A stretch of 64,000 nucleotides of DNA from Blastocatellia bacterium (lineage in GTDB: Bacteria > Acidobacteriota > Blastocatellia > Pyrinomonadales > Pyrinomonadaceae): the NCBI GenBank assembly GCA_003168335.1, contig PMSM01000006.1, forward strand, positions 448,320-512,319, given 5' to 3'. Position numbers and translations under genes: made by a program. The first letter of the stretch is position 1; every line of letters begins with the position of its first letter. The notes under the pieces are model-generated. The model made no database searches, was not told where the DNA came from, and saw only the letters and a program-made list of their open reading frames with translations. Shown here one piece after another: positions 24,910 to 35,293 of this stretch.

Positions 24910-26751
24910 TTGCTGGTTCATAAATCTTCCGTGCGTTTCCCACAAACCTTCATCGATGACCTTAAACGCCAGGCGGATATTGTGCGCGTCGTGCAGGACT
25001 ATGTCTCGCTGAAGAAGAAAGGCTCGAACTGGATGGCCTGTTGCCCTTTCCACAAAGAAAAGACAGCGTCATTTTCGGTTAGTCCGGCGAAAGAAATGTT
25101 CTACTGCTTCGGCTGTCACAAGGGCGGCACCGTATTTACCTTTGTGATGGAAATGGAACGCGTCGACTTTCCGGAAGCGATCAAGATCGTCGCCGAGAAA
25201 ACAGGCGTGCCGCTGCCAAAGATGGTTGACGACAGCCGCTTTGAAGCTCGCAAGAACGAATCCGATCAGTTGATCGAATTGAACCAGTGGGCACTCGTCT
25301 GGTGGGAAGACCAACTCAAAAGCAGATCCGGGCGGGCAGCCGGCGAATATCTCAAAGGCCGCGGCATCACCGAAGAAACCATCCAGACTTTTCATCTGGG
25401 CTTTGCTCCGGACAGTTGGGACGCTCTCTCAACTCATCTTCGCCAAAAGGGCGCGACCCAGGAGCAACTCGAAAAAAGTGGGCTGGTCGTGAAGAAAGAC
25501 GAAGGCGGATCGTACGATCGTTTTCGCGGGCGGCTAATGTTTCCGGTCATTGACGCTCAGGGCCGCCCCATTGCTTTTGGGGGCCGGACGCTGGATCCGG
25601 AAGGCGAGCCGAAGTATCTAAACTCGCCGGAAACAGCGGTCTATACCAAAGGCCGCCATCTGTTCGGGCTCAATCTGACGCGTGATGAAATCCGCCGGAA
25701 CGGCTTTGCCATCCTGGTCGAAGGCTATCTGGATCTGATCGTGCCATATCAAATCGGGGTCAGAAACGTGGTGGCAAGTCTGGGCACGGCGCTGACGCCT
25801 GAGCAGGTGAAACTGATCGCCAGATTTGCGCGTAAGGTGGTGGTGAACTATGATGGTGATCGCGCGGGCGTGCAGGCAGCAAAGCGGGCGATCGAAACGA
25901 TTCTGGCAGAAGATCTTGAAGTCAAGGTACTGGTTCTCCCGGACAACGCCGATCCTGATGATTTCATTAGAAAATACGGCGCGGCGGAGTACCAGAAGCG
26001 CCGAGGCGAGGCACAGCCCCATATACAATTTGTGATCGATCAAGCGGTACGGGATCGTAACCTTCACAGCCCCAGTGATAAGGCTGCGGCAGTTGAGGAG
26101 GCGCTCCCGTTTGTTCGCGCTGTTCGCAGCCGGATTCAGAAGCGCGAGTACTTTGACATCACGATGGACGCCTTGCGCGTGCAACCGGAACAGCGCCGCG
26201 AACTCTGGCAGCGGATCAGAAGCGGCGCCAGCACTGATGCGGCGTCCGTTCAGGAAATGGTCAGGCGCAGTCCGCAGAGCCGGCCGACAGTGGCGGAGGA
26301 AAGACTGCTGGAGCTTTTGCTGGCCAATAAAGAGTTGCGCAAGATTGTCCTGCCGCGACTGGAGACGTCAGATTACGAGAACCTCGCCTCAGCGCTGATT
26401 TTTCGCGCCCTGGTTAGTTTGGACAGGGAGGACAGGGAAGTCGGGTTCGACTCATTGAGCGAAGCCACGGCGGACGATTCGCAAGCGGGCGAGTTGCTGG
26501 CGCGTTTGATGATGACCGACACGACGACTGAGTCTTTCGACGAGTCGCGGGCCGCTGCTGATAGTTGTTTGGATGCGTTGCGCTTGATGAAACTCGATCG
26601 TCGTATCGACGAATTGAGTTCCGAGCTGGCGGAAGCGGACCGGGCCGGCGACAGCGAGCGACGCGATCGCCTGGCAATGGAAAAACTGGAATTGTCGAAA
26701 CAGCGCGGCGGCTTTTTATCGCCGGCGCAATCGGGCAAGACAGTTCATTAG
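24910..26751 (+). CDS. dnaG: DNA primase
   Basis: Up to 613 residues. The CHC2 zinc-binding domain is intact (CCPFHKEKTASF and CFGCHKGG), followed by the RNA polymerase domain with the TOPRIM motifs (ILVEGYLDLI, and YDGDRAGVQAA as the DxD segment). The C-terminal helicase-binding region is short and variable. It makes RNA primers at the replication fork with DnaB. The open frame begins at TTG 24910; GTG 24931 is a more economical start, since the conserved region begins FPQTFIDDLK soon after. rpoD follows 48 bases on, the classical primase-sigma arrangement. Confidence 0.95.
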   Translation: MLVHKSSVRFPQTFIDDLKRQADIVRVVQDYVSLKKKGSNWMACCPFHKEKTASFSVSPAKEMFYCFGCHKGGTVFTFVMEMERVDFPEAIKIVAEKTGVPLPKMVDDSRFEARKNESDQLIELNQWALVWWEDQLKSRSGRAAGEYLKGRGITEETIQTFHLGFAPDSWDALSTHLRQKGATQEQLEKSGLVVKKDEGGSYDRFRGRLMFPVIDAQGRPIAFGGRTLDPEGEPKYLNSPETAVYTKGRHLFGLNLTRDEIRRNGFAILVEGYLDLIVPYQIGVRNVVASLGTALTPEQVKLIARFARKVVVNYDGDRAGVQAAKRAIETILAEDLEVKVLVLPDNADPDDFIRKYGAAEYQKRRGEAQPHIQFVIDQAVRDRNLHSPSDKAAAVEEALPFVRAVRSRIQKREYFDITMDALRVQPEQRRELWQRIRSGASTDAASVQEMVRRSPQSRPTVAEERLLELLLANKELRKIVLPRLETSDYENLASALIFRALVSLDREDREVGFDSLSEATADDSQAGELLARLMMTDTTTESFDESRAAADSCLDALRLMKLDRRIDELSSELAEADRAGDSERRDRLAMEKLELSKQRGGFLSPAQSGKTVH

Positions 26752-26799
26752 ACAACTTTATGAGAGAACCGCAGCGAGCGGTTCAGGAAACAAATAATC

Positions 26800-28530
<1,731 letters not shown>

Positions 28531-28540
28531 TTGAAGGTGT

Positions 28541-28680
28541 TAATGCCGGGAGCGCGGAGGTCTCGTCCGCACTGAGCGCGCAGCGCGAACAAGCGTTCCC
28601 AGGTCACATCAAGTTTAGCGCTAGAGAACTGAGCGAGCCGCGCTCGCTATGCGGACGAGACGTCCGCGCTCCCGGCATTA
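28541..28680. repeat. 140-base MITE-like inverted repeat
   Basis: Terminal inverted arms of 31 bases (28541-28571 and 28650-28680, one mismatch) begin TAATGCCGGGAGCGCGGA and end with the reverse. The centre is GC-rich and itself partly palindromic. There is no coding capacity. It lies between rpoD and the radical SAM gene. Confidence 0.88.
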
Positions 28681-28701
28681 ACTTGTGTGTGATGTACCCA
28701 C

Positions 28702-28730
28702 GACGAATTACAGACTGAAGTCTGTGCCAC
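28702..28730. repeat. Half copy of the ACAGACTGAAGTCTGT palindrome
   Basis: 29 bases matching 21740-21768 in mutS2 with one mismatch. It contains the perfect palindrome ACAGACTGAAGTCTGT and ends GCCAC. It lies eight bases before the radical SAM start codon. Confidence 0.8.
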
Positions 28731-28737
28731 TATTTCT

Positions 28738-30702
28738 ATGAAAAAAATCATCGAAAGCTACAAGCGAAAGCTGGCCGGCGAAGAAGGCTGGGTATTGAAG
28801 CGCGGCGCAGACCTGCGCATCGCGCTTTGCTATCCAAACGTCTACGCGATCGGCATGGCTAACCTTGGCTTTCAGGCGATGTACGAAATTTTCAATAACA
28901 TTCCTGAAGTCTCCTGCGAACGAGTTTTCCTGCCGGACAGTATCAGAAGCCCGCGCGTAAGCAAGGGCTCGGCTGATGATCGAGCCCTCCCTAACGGTCG
29001 GGCTTCTGACACACTTGACGAGCTGCAGGAGTACGAACGCACCCGCACGTCGCTGCTCTCGCTGGAATCACAATCGAAGCTGCGCGACTTTGATGTGATC
29101 ACCTTCTCGATCTCCTTTGAAACTGACTATGTAAACCTGGCGCGCATGCTGCAAATGAGCGGCGTGCCGGTTTGGGCCAAAGATCGAACAAAGCACGATC
29201 CGTTGATAGTCATGGGCGGCGCGGCGTCGTTTCTGAATCCGGAACCGATAGCCGAGTTCACCGACGTGATCGCGGTCGGCGAAGGCGAAATCCTCGGGCC
29301 AAAACTGATCGACGCCCTCCTGGAAAACGGAACGAAGGAAGAGACGTTGTTGGCACTGGCGCGACAAGGTCGCGGCTTCTATGTGCCTTCGCTCTATTAC
29401 GTAAGCTACAAAGACGACGGGACAGTGGCGGCGTACACGCCGCTGGCTGAGGGCGTGCCGCCGCGTGTCGGTCGCGCCGTGTCGGCTGAAAACCCGAAAG
29501 AAGGAAGTTTGCGTCGCGCAATTCGACGTGGACAAACGGACATTGTCGCGCAATTAAAGCGCGATGAAGTCTTCGCGCCCTCGACAACTATCTGGGCGCC
29601 CCAGGCCGAGATGGGTGATCGGTTTCTAATCGAGATTTCGCGCGGTTGTTCGCAGGGTTGCCGTTTCTGCTGGGCTGGTTACAACTACTGGCCACCTCGC
29701 GTGGTGCCCGCGCGGGACATTCTGGCCAAGGCCGCCGCGTGGCGCGGGAAGACCGACAAGATCGGTCTGGTTTCCACCGCCGTGTGCGATCACCCTGAGA
29801 TAAGCGAAATCCTGCAGGGCCTGCGCGCGATGGACTATCGCATTTCGGTTTCGTCCCTGCGCCTCGATCAGATTTCGGAAGAGCTTTTGGATGCGCTGGT
29901 CGAATCACGCGATCAGCAGATCGCGGTAGCGCCAGAAACGGGATCAGATCGCCTGCGTCGTGTCATCAACAAGAACCTGACCAACGATGAGATCGTCGAC
30001 ATCTGCGGCGCCGTTTTCGATCGCGGCATGCTGACCATTAAGCTTTACATGATGGTTGGCTTGCCGACTGAAACCGACGAAGATCTGGCAGAGATGATTA
30101 CGCTGGTCGAGCGCATCAAGGATCGCATGCTGGAGGCGGGCAAACGCTTCGGCAGAGCCGGCAAGATCATTCCGTCGCTCAATGGCCTGGTGCCCAAGCC
30201 GAACACGCCGTTTCAGTGGGAAGCGATCTGCAGCGAAAAGGAATTGAAGCGTCGTCTGAAATGGGTTTCCAAAAACCTGTCGCGCATTCCCAACGTCGAA
30301 GTTCGCGCTATGTCGGCGCGCATCGCGCACGAACAGGCGCTGTTCTCTTCCGGCGATCGACGCATCGCGCGCGTCATCGAAGCTACGGCGCGTTTGAACG
30401 GCGATCTGAATGCGGCGCTGCGCGAAACACAAATCGATCCCGCCTTTCACACCAGCCGCCGGCGCGGCTACGACGAAATCCTTCCCTGGGAGATCGTTAA
30501 CTCCGGGCTGTCGCGCGAGTTCATGCAACGCGAAGACGAACGGGCCCACGAAGCCCGCTCAACTGCCCCTTGTCCTTCCGTAAATCAATGCACGCGCTGC
30601 GGAGTCTGTCCGACTACGTGGCTGGGTGAAGCCCCGATCGCGCTCGTGCAATTGCCGGCGCACGCTACTCATCCTGCCGCGAAAGCCGCGCTGCTTATTT
30701 GA
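28738..30702 (+). CDS. B12-binding-type radical SAM protein (TIGR03960-like)
   Basis: 654 residues. The N-terminal half resembles a cobalamin-binding-type domain (LCYPNVYAIGMANLGFQ, VMGGAASFLNPEPIAEF, VGEGE). The radical SAM motif is CSQGCRFC (Cys304, 308, 311), followed by GSDRLRRVINKNL and MVGLPTETDEDL. The C-terminus ends with a second Cys cluster, CTRCGVC, and lacks the DUF2344 domain often fused or adjacent. The reaction is unknown; relatives are annotated only as uncharacterised radical SAM proteins. Residues about 69-91 are encoded by a full palindromic element (28943-29010), not part of the family core. Confidence 0.85.
   Translation: MKKIIESYKRKLAGEEGWVLKRGADLRIALCYPNVYAIGMANLGFQAMYEIFNNIPEVSCERVFLPDSIRSPRVSKGSADDRALPNGRASDTLDELQEYERTRTSLLSLESQSKLRDFDVITFSISFETDYVNLARMLQMSGVPVWAKDRTKHDPLIVMGGAASFLNPEPIAEFTDVIAVGEGEILGPKLIDALLENGTKEETLLALARQGRGFYVPSLYYVSYKDDGTVAAYTPLAEGVPPRVGRAVSAENPKEGSLRRAIRRGQTDIVAQLKRDEVFAPSTTIWAPQAEMGDRFLIEISRGCSQGCRFCWAGYNYWPPRVVPARDILAKAAAWRGKTDKIGLVSTAVCDHPEISEILQGLRAMDYRISVSSLRLDQISEELLDALVESRDQQIAVAPETGSDRLRRVINKNLTNDEIVDICGAVFDRGMLTIKLYMMVGLPTETDEDLAEMITLVERIKDRMLEAGKRFGRAGKIIPSLNGLVPKPNTPFQWEAICSEKELKRRLKWVSKNLSRIPNVEVRAMSARIAHEQALFSSGDRRIARVIEATARLNGDLNAALRETQIDPAFHTSRRRGYDEILPWEIVNSGLSREFMQREDERAHEARSTAPCPSVNQCTRCGVCPTTWLGEAPIALVQLPAHATHPAAKAALLI
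28943..29010. repeat. Full palindromic element inserted in frame in the radical SAM gene
   Basis: Inverted arms TCAGAAGCCCG... (28943-28970) and ...CGGGCTTCTGAC (28982-29010) of the GAGCCCTCCC family. It adds roughly 22 residues rich in Ser, Arg, Asp and Ala to the N-terminal domain. Confidence 0.9.
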
Positions 30703-30713
30703 TCGCGCGCAGA

Positions 30714-31106
30714 TTATTTGATCGTTAGAAAATTGGCGCTCTTGGCCGTGTAGTCGAATTCGTAGTTGTAAGTAAAGCCGGGAAATGAAATCGGTCGGGT
30801 GAATTGCACGCGCACTTCGATCCGGTTGTCGTTGCGAGCAGGAGTAATTATCGCTTCGGGTGGGACGTGATATTCCGCCTTGCTTTTGTCGAGCTGGTCC
30901 TTGACCCAGGCAGTTTCGAAACCCTGAGTAGCCGCCATGTCGACCTTGTTCTGCATCATATCTTTGAGATAGTAAGCATCCATCGCGACCGGCATATACA
31001 GGTAACCCACGTAAACTACGACGGCGAAAGCCACGACGGCGATTATGAATTTAAGTCGCGCCCCGCCGCGCTCGCCTTGCTTCTTTAACATTCTGTCTTT
31101 GTTCAT
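30714..31106 (-). CDS. Small single-pass membrane protein
   Basis: 130 residues. A basic N-terminus (KKQGERGGARLK) precedes one transmembrane helix (FIIAVVAFAVVVYVGYLYM, about 20-38), and the remaining 90 residues would be periplasmic, with a predicted strand-rich end (VQFTRPISFPGFTYNYEFDY). It resembles DUF4845-type proteins, but I am not certain of the family. It is convergent with the radical SAM gene (11 bases between stops) and lies downstream of aroB on the same strand, separated by a half palindrome. Confidence 0.6.
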   Translation of the reverse strand: MNKDRMLKKQGERGGARLKFIIAVVAFAVVVYVGYLYMPVAMDAYYLKDMMQNKVDMAATQGFETAWVKDQLDKSKAEYHVPPEAIITPARNDNRIEVRVQFTRPISFPGFTYNYEFDYTAKSANFLTIK

Positions 31107-31128
31107 GGTTTCTACAACCGATCAGAAG

Positions 31129-31157
31129 GAGCCCTCCCTGACGGTCGGGCTACTGCC
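31129..31157. repeat. Half palindrome, GAGCCCTCCC family
   Basis: 29 bases beginning GAGCCCTCCCTGACGGTC and ending CTACTGCC, in the gap after aroB; the last bases touch the aroB stop region. Same family as 1791, 28943, 44300 and 60124. Confidence 0.85.
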
Positions 31158-32327
31158 TTAATAGAGTGCTTGCAAACCTGCTCGCAGAGAGGATTGCAGG
31201 AGTCGCTTATCGATTTGGTTTCCCTCAACGATGCGCGCCCGGCCGATTCGTTCCAGCAAAACCCACCTCATTACGCCGCCGACGGATTTTTTGTCGTGTT
31301 TCATTGCCCGGATTATTCCATCTATCGCCAGATCATGGGCCGGGGGTAGTGGCCCGCAGAGGCGCACCGCCTCGCGCAACGATTCTAACTCGCCAGCGGC
31401 GAGCATGCCTACATTTTTTGATATTTCGCCGGCGACCAGCATGCCATAGCCCACGGCCTCGCCGTGGCGAAAGCGCCGGTAACCAGTCGCTTTCTCAAGC
31501 GCGTGGGCTATTGTATGGCCAAAATTGAGAATGCGCCGCGAGCGGTGATCGGCGCGGCTTATATCTTCCTGCTCGTCGCCGGCCACGATTGCAGCCTTGA
31601 AACGACAGTGCGCCGCCACTACTTCATCCAGGTCCGTGGCAAAGACTTTGGTCTGTGCCTCTCTCTTGTTGCCCGGACTAAAGTATCTGCCGCCTGCGCC
31701 AAGAAAGCGACGAGTCTGATCGAACAACTTTCGACTGCCGACCGCGCCCTGCTTCACAGCTTCGCACCATCCCGATGTCGATTCCCGCCGGGGCAGGGTT
31801 CGCAAAGTTTCAGTGTCGATCAAGACGACGCGCGGTTGATGAAAAGCGCCGACGAGATTCTTGCCGGCCGCGAGGTTCACGCCGGTCTTGCCGCCAACTG
31901 AAGCGTCGATCTGTGCGAGCAAGGTTGTCGGCACTTGCACGAAAGCGAGGCCACGCAGATAAGTCGCGGCGGCAAAACCCGCCAGGTCTCCAACGACTCC
32001 GCCGCCCAGCGCGACCACCGCATCGCCTCTCTCGAGTCCGGATGTGGTTAAGAACTCGATCGCCTGTTCCCAGGATCGGAACGACTTGTGTCGCTCACCC
32101 TCGGACATCAACCAGTGTGTGGTTTTGAAATTCCCGGCCTTGAGACTTTGCAGAGCCCGCTTTCCGTAGTGCTCGAACACAATCGGATTTGAGATCAGCG
32201 CGGCGCGAAGTGAGTTTGGTCCAAGCACGGCACGAACTTCACGGCCCAACTGTGACAGCAGGCCCGCGCCAATTTTGATTTCGTAATTTGTTTGTCGCGC
32301 CGGCAAGCGCACCTGAATTCGCGGCAT
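31158..32327 (-). CDS. aroB: 3-dehydroquinate synthase
   Basis: 389 residues from ATG 32327. The NAD/zinc enzyme of the shikimate pathway: GGGVVGDLAGFAAATYLRG and PTTLLAQIDASVGGKTGVN are the signature segments; zinc ligands lie in WCEAVKQG (Glu), NFGHTIAHALE (His) and RHGEAVGYGM (His). It turns DAHP into 3-dehydroquinate. It is slightly longer than usual (about 360) because of an expanded segment around residues 195-225 (LGAGGRYFSPGNKREAQ). It stands without other aro genes; the small membrane protein follows. Confidence 0.93.
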   Translation of the reverse strand: MPRIQVRLPARQTNYEIKIGAGLLSQLGREVRAVLGPNSLRAALISNPIVFEHYGKRALQSLKAGNFKTTHWLMSEGERHKSFRSWEQAIEFLTTSGLERGDAVVALGGGVVGDLAGFAAATYLRGLAFVQVPTTLLAQIDASVGGKTGVNLAAGKNLVGAFHQPRVVLIDTETLRTLPRRESTSGWCEAVKQGAVGSRKLFDQTRRFLGAGGRYFSPGNKREAQTKVFATDLDEVVAAHCRFKAAIVAGDEQEDISRADHRSRRILNFGHTIAHALEKATGYRRFRHGEAVGYGMLVAGEISKNVGMLAAGELESLREAVRLCGPLPPAHDLAIDGIIRAMKHDKKSVGGVMRWVLLERIGRARIVEGNQIDKRLLQSSLRAGLQALY

Positions 32328-32691
32328 GAACTAGACTTTACAGCGAGTAGTGCCTGGCGGGTCAAGCTCCTGGTTCGGAAACGTACTCGAATAGGGCGCG
32401 CCGCATAACCACTTGTGTCCGGCGGGGCGGCTTCGGTTCCGCTGCCTTGGTTCTCCCTGCTCCCTCTTGATGAGGGGCGGCGGGGGAAAAGGGTGCGCAA
32501 GCGTGGGCGGCCTCTGAGCAAGGCATCTCTCCCAACCCTCTCCTAAGGTAGAGTTTCCATTGGAAACCTGTTGCCATTGGCTGTTTAACTTGATAGTTGT
32601 CTCTGGATTTCAGAGTGTTAGGAGTCTAAACTCCTCGAAAATCGCACAGAGGCGTGGCCCGTTGCCCGGCTGCGCCAATAGGAAAGGGTAA
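32328..32691. other. Intergenic region without recognised features
   Basis: 364 bases between the divergent aroB and PKD/OmpA-like genes. It contains G-rich tracts and a small TTTCCATTGGAAA palindrome near 32557. No gene is supported. Promoters for both genes should lie here, but none is near consensus. Confidence 0.4.
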
Positions 32692-33696
32692 ATGATGATG
32701 CCTCGAAAGAGCCTTTGGTTTGGCCTCGCCCTCGCGACGGTCGTCGCCATTTTGGTGTTTGCTTCCGTAGACGCGAAGCCTAAGAAGAAGCAGCAGCCCG
32801 ATCGGCGGACCGGGCCACCGTCGCTTTCTTTAGCGGCTGATCCATCAATGATCAAGGCCTGCAATGACGAATCAGCCCGCGTGCGGCTGGTTGCCACGGC
32901 GCGTTCCTCGGACGGCGCCTCGCTGCGTTATAAGTGGACCACGAATGGCGGCCGGCTGAGGGGCGACGGAGCAAACACCAGCTGGGATCTCGCGGGAGTC
33001 CGGCCCGGCGTCTATCAGGCGTTCGTTGAGGTTGATGAGGGGCGCGATCTTAACTGTGTCGCATTTTCATCTATTTCCGTCATCGTTACTGAATGCCCGG
33101 CACCGCCTCCAGAGATCGTTTGCCCGAACGTAACTGTTTCATGTCCCGATGCTGCCAGCGAAAATGCTCCGGCCACATTTACCGCGACGATCAGCGGTGG
33201 TTCAGCCGGCATTACGCCGACCTATAATTGGACCGTTTCCGCCGGCCGGATCATCAGTGGGCAGGGCACGCCAAACATCTCTGTCGACACCACCGGTTTG
33301 GCGGGTCAGTCCATTCGCGCGAATCTGGACGTAGGCGGTTATGGAATGCGCTGCCCGGCCAGCTGCGCGACATCGATCCCGATCGTAAACAAGCCGCAGA
33401 AGTTTGACGAGTACTATGACATTGCTCGGAATGACGAGAAGGCGCGACTCGATAACTACGCAATTCAGTTACAGAGTGAGCCCGGTTCACAAGCCTATGT
33501 CATCGTTTATCCGTCGCGTCGGGCGCGCTCGAACGATGCGCAGGCCCGCGGACAGCGGATTTCAGATTACCTGGTAAATTCGCGGGGCATCGATTCGCAC
33601 CGCGTGGTCATTACCATGGGCGCGCCGCGAGAGGATTGGTTGGTTGAACTATGGATCGTCCCCGCAGGCGCTCCACCGCCAACTCCGAACCGTTAA
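32692..33696 (+). CDS. Secreted protein with Ig/PKD-like repeats and OmpA-like C-terminus
   Basis: 334 residues behind a GGAAAGG ribosome binding site and three in-frame ATGs. A signal peptide (SLWFGLALATVVAILVFA) ends near DAK. Two Cys-containing beta domains follow, each with a PKD-like strand (LRYKWTTNGGRL; PTYNWTVSAGRI). The last 110 residues (YVIVYPSRRA, ARGQRISDYLV, VVITMGAPRED) look like an OmpA-type domain that could bind peptidoglycan. An envelope or outer-membrane location is likely. A rho-independent terminator follows directly. Confidence 0.7.
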   Translation: MMMPRKSLWFGLALATVVAILVFASVDAKPKKKQQPDRRTGPPSLSLAADPSMIKACNDESARVRLVATARSSDGASLRYKWTTNGGRLRGDGANTSWDLAGVRPGVYQAFVEVDEGRDLNCVAFSSISVIVTECPAPPPEIVCPNVTVSCPDAASENAPATFTATISGGSAGITPTYNWTVSAGRIISGQGTPNISVDTTGLAGQSIRANLDVGGYGMRCPASCATSIPIVNKPQKFDEYYDIARNDEKARLDNYAIQLQSEPGSQAYVIVYPSRRARSNDAQARGQRISDYLVNSRGIDSHRVVITMGAPREDWLVELWIVPAGAPPPTPNR

Positions 33697-33718
33697 AGAC
33701 AAAGTAGAGTGTTGCCTC

Positions 33719-33757
33719 AACCGGCGCGGCCTCAAAAAAGGTCGCGCCGGTTTTTTT
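33719..33757 (+). terminator. Rho-independent terminator
   Basis: A GC-rich stem (ACCGGCGCG... / ...CGCGCCGGT) with an A-rich loop is followed by seven T. It lies 23 bases after the stop of the PKD/OmpA-like gene. Confidence 0.85.
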
Positions 33758-33828
33758 ATCCAGGAGACGGTGACTCGAACGTGGGTTAATGATAAAAGTC
33801 CTCGTGAAATTTCCTGGGAGGAACAATA

Positions 33829-34065
33829 ATGGCCCGGCACAGCTTCCGCGAAATCGTGTTGATGGTCCTGGCGGTGCTTGGCGGACTGGGGATTTTGCTG
33901 CTGATCGGCACCCGTTTGATCCACGTTACGGCGAGTTCCACGCCGGCGGGCACGGGAGGAGTCGGCGCTGTCGCGGGTGGAGTCGGTGTGGGTCTGTTTG
34001 GGCTGGCGATAATCGCCATGGTCGCAATTGTAGTTGTGCTCGCAGTCTTTCTTTGGAGACGCTAG
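33829..34065 (+). CDS. Small two-helix membrane protein
   Basis: 78 residues with a clear GGGAGGA ribosome binding site. Two hydrophobic helices (IVLMVLAVLGGLGILLLI and LFGLAIIAMVAIVVVLAVF) are joined by a Gly/Thr/Ser-rich loop. No known family recognised; likely an inner-membrane hairpin protein. It is preceded by a terminator, so it has its own promoter, and is convergent with the envelope gene at 34117. Confidence 0.6.
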   Translation: MARHSFREIVLMVLAVLGGLGILLLIGTRLIHVTASSTPAGTGGVGAVAGGVGVGLFGLAIIAMVAIVVVLAVFLWRR

Positions 34066-34116
34066 TTCCATTCGCCAGTTGCCGGGTCGTCTCACTACGA
34101 AAGTTCATAGTCCGTC

Positions 34117-34767
34117 TCAGCGATCGGCTGACACCTTCACCACGGTGTCGTTTCGCACGAAGACCACAAAGCGTTTGCCCTGCGGCAGGACGGCGTCATC
34201 TCCGCGCTTGAAACCACTCATCAAAGCCAGTGGTGCGATAGGGAAGAGTGGCGCCATTAAAGCTCCCAACACGATCGTCTTCGTCGCAACTTCGGCTCCG
34301 TGACTTGTGCCTTTGATTCCGTTGCGGCCGTTGGGAAGATCCTTTTCTGGCTGCAGTGGGACGCGAGAGATATCGACCGCCACCACGTCTACTATGGTCC
34401 ACGAGAGCCGGCCGGCTTTGCCCCAGTGTCTGCCGCGCCTGGCTTCGACCACCCGTGCGGTCACCAGCGCGTTCTTTTCAATTACCGTTACGCTGTCGAC
34501 CTTAACCGGAATCAGCACGCGGAAGCTCAAGTAGTCGTTGGGTCTCAGATCGAGTGAACTAACCGTGTACGCCGATTCGATGTCGATAGGCGTACCCGCC
34601 GGGAGCTTAACCTCGCGAGTCGTCAATGGTGTCGATCCGCCGGCAACGGCAATCGATTGCGTCTCCTGGACTGGTTTTGCTGCGCTGGTTTCGACGACGG
34701 GACTCTGGGCTAAACTCGTGGCTGGTAAAAGGTAGGCTACTATCAATAATGAAATCAGTTTTCTCAC
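34117..34767 (-). CDS. Exported envelope protein, paralog of the gene at 35294
   Basis: 216 residues starting at GTG 34767, chosen because a GGAGG site lies nine bases upstream and a signal peptide follows at once (KLISLLIVAYLLPATSLAQS). The mature part shows LPAGTPIDIESAYTVSSLD, VKVDSVTVIEKNALVTARV, a Lys/Arg-rich strand GRHWGKAGRLSWTIVDV, a hydrophobic segment ATKTIVLGALMAPLFPIAP and a final PQGKRFVVFVRNDTVV. The same order of blocks occurs in the frameshifted gene upstream on this strand, so they are paralogs. The function is unknown; a membrane-associated periplasmic protein is likely. Confidence 0.65.
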   Translation of the reverse strand: MRKLISLLIVAYLLPATSLAQSPVVETSAAKPVQETQSIAVAGGSTPLTTREVKLPAGTPIDIESAYTVSSLDLRPNDYLSFRVLIPVKVDSVTVIEKNALVTARVVEARRGRHWGKAGRLSWTIVDVVAVDISRVPLQPEKDLPNGRNGIKGTSHGAEVATKTIVLGALMAPLFPIAPLALMSGFKRGDDAVLPQGKRFVVFVRNDTVVKVSADR

Positions 34768-34919
34768 TGCGGCAATCCTCCGTTCATGGAATGGAACCGG
34801 CCTTACATCGCAAGCTGAGTGCCGCAGAAACATTTCGGCAAAGGCGGGCAAGCCTTTGCGTATGACGAGGGTAGCGGGCCTTGCTAAAGAAGCTTGTCGG
34901 GAGTGATAAACTGTGGGGC

Positions 34920-35225
34920 ATGCCCGCGAGAAAACGTCCCGCCGCAAACAACCATCTTCAGGAAGCCATGGCTTTGCTGATACGAAACCAGGCTGCGTTC
35001 GTCGAGCAGATTGCGCGAAATGATCAGGAACGACTTACGCTTCAACGTAAGAGCGACGTGTGGCAACTGAAGAACGACGAGCGGTGGCGTAAGACTGAAG
35101 AGTGGCAGCGTAGGAGTGAAGAGCGATTTGACAGGATTGAGGTGCGCCTCTCGCGTGTTGAGACCATTCTCCTTCAGCTACCGAAGGCGATCAAGAAAGA
35201 GATCGGATTCAAGGTCCAGAGATAG
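34920..35225 (+). CDS. Small coiled-coil protein
   Basis: 101 residues from ATG 34920. Nearly all of it is charged alpha helix with heptad character (NDERWRKTEEWQRRSEERFDRIEVRLSRVE), so a coiled-coil dimer is expected. No signal peptide. No strong ribosome binding site is visible, and the function is unknown. It lies in opposite orientation between two paralogous envelope genes. Confidence 0.5.
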   Translation: MPARKRPAANNHLQEAMALLIRNQAAFVEQIARNDQERLTLQRKSDVWQLKNDERWRKTEEWQRRSEERFDRIEVRLSRVETILLQLPKAIKKEIGFKVQR

Positions 35226-35293
35226 AGTTAGAGTCATGGATGGTCTTGAAACTTGTCTGGCGGCAGCCCTTCGCAAGAAAGAAGTCCCGCTAA

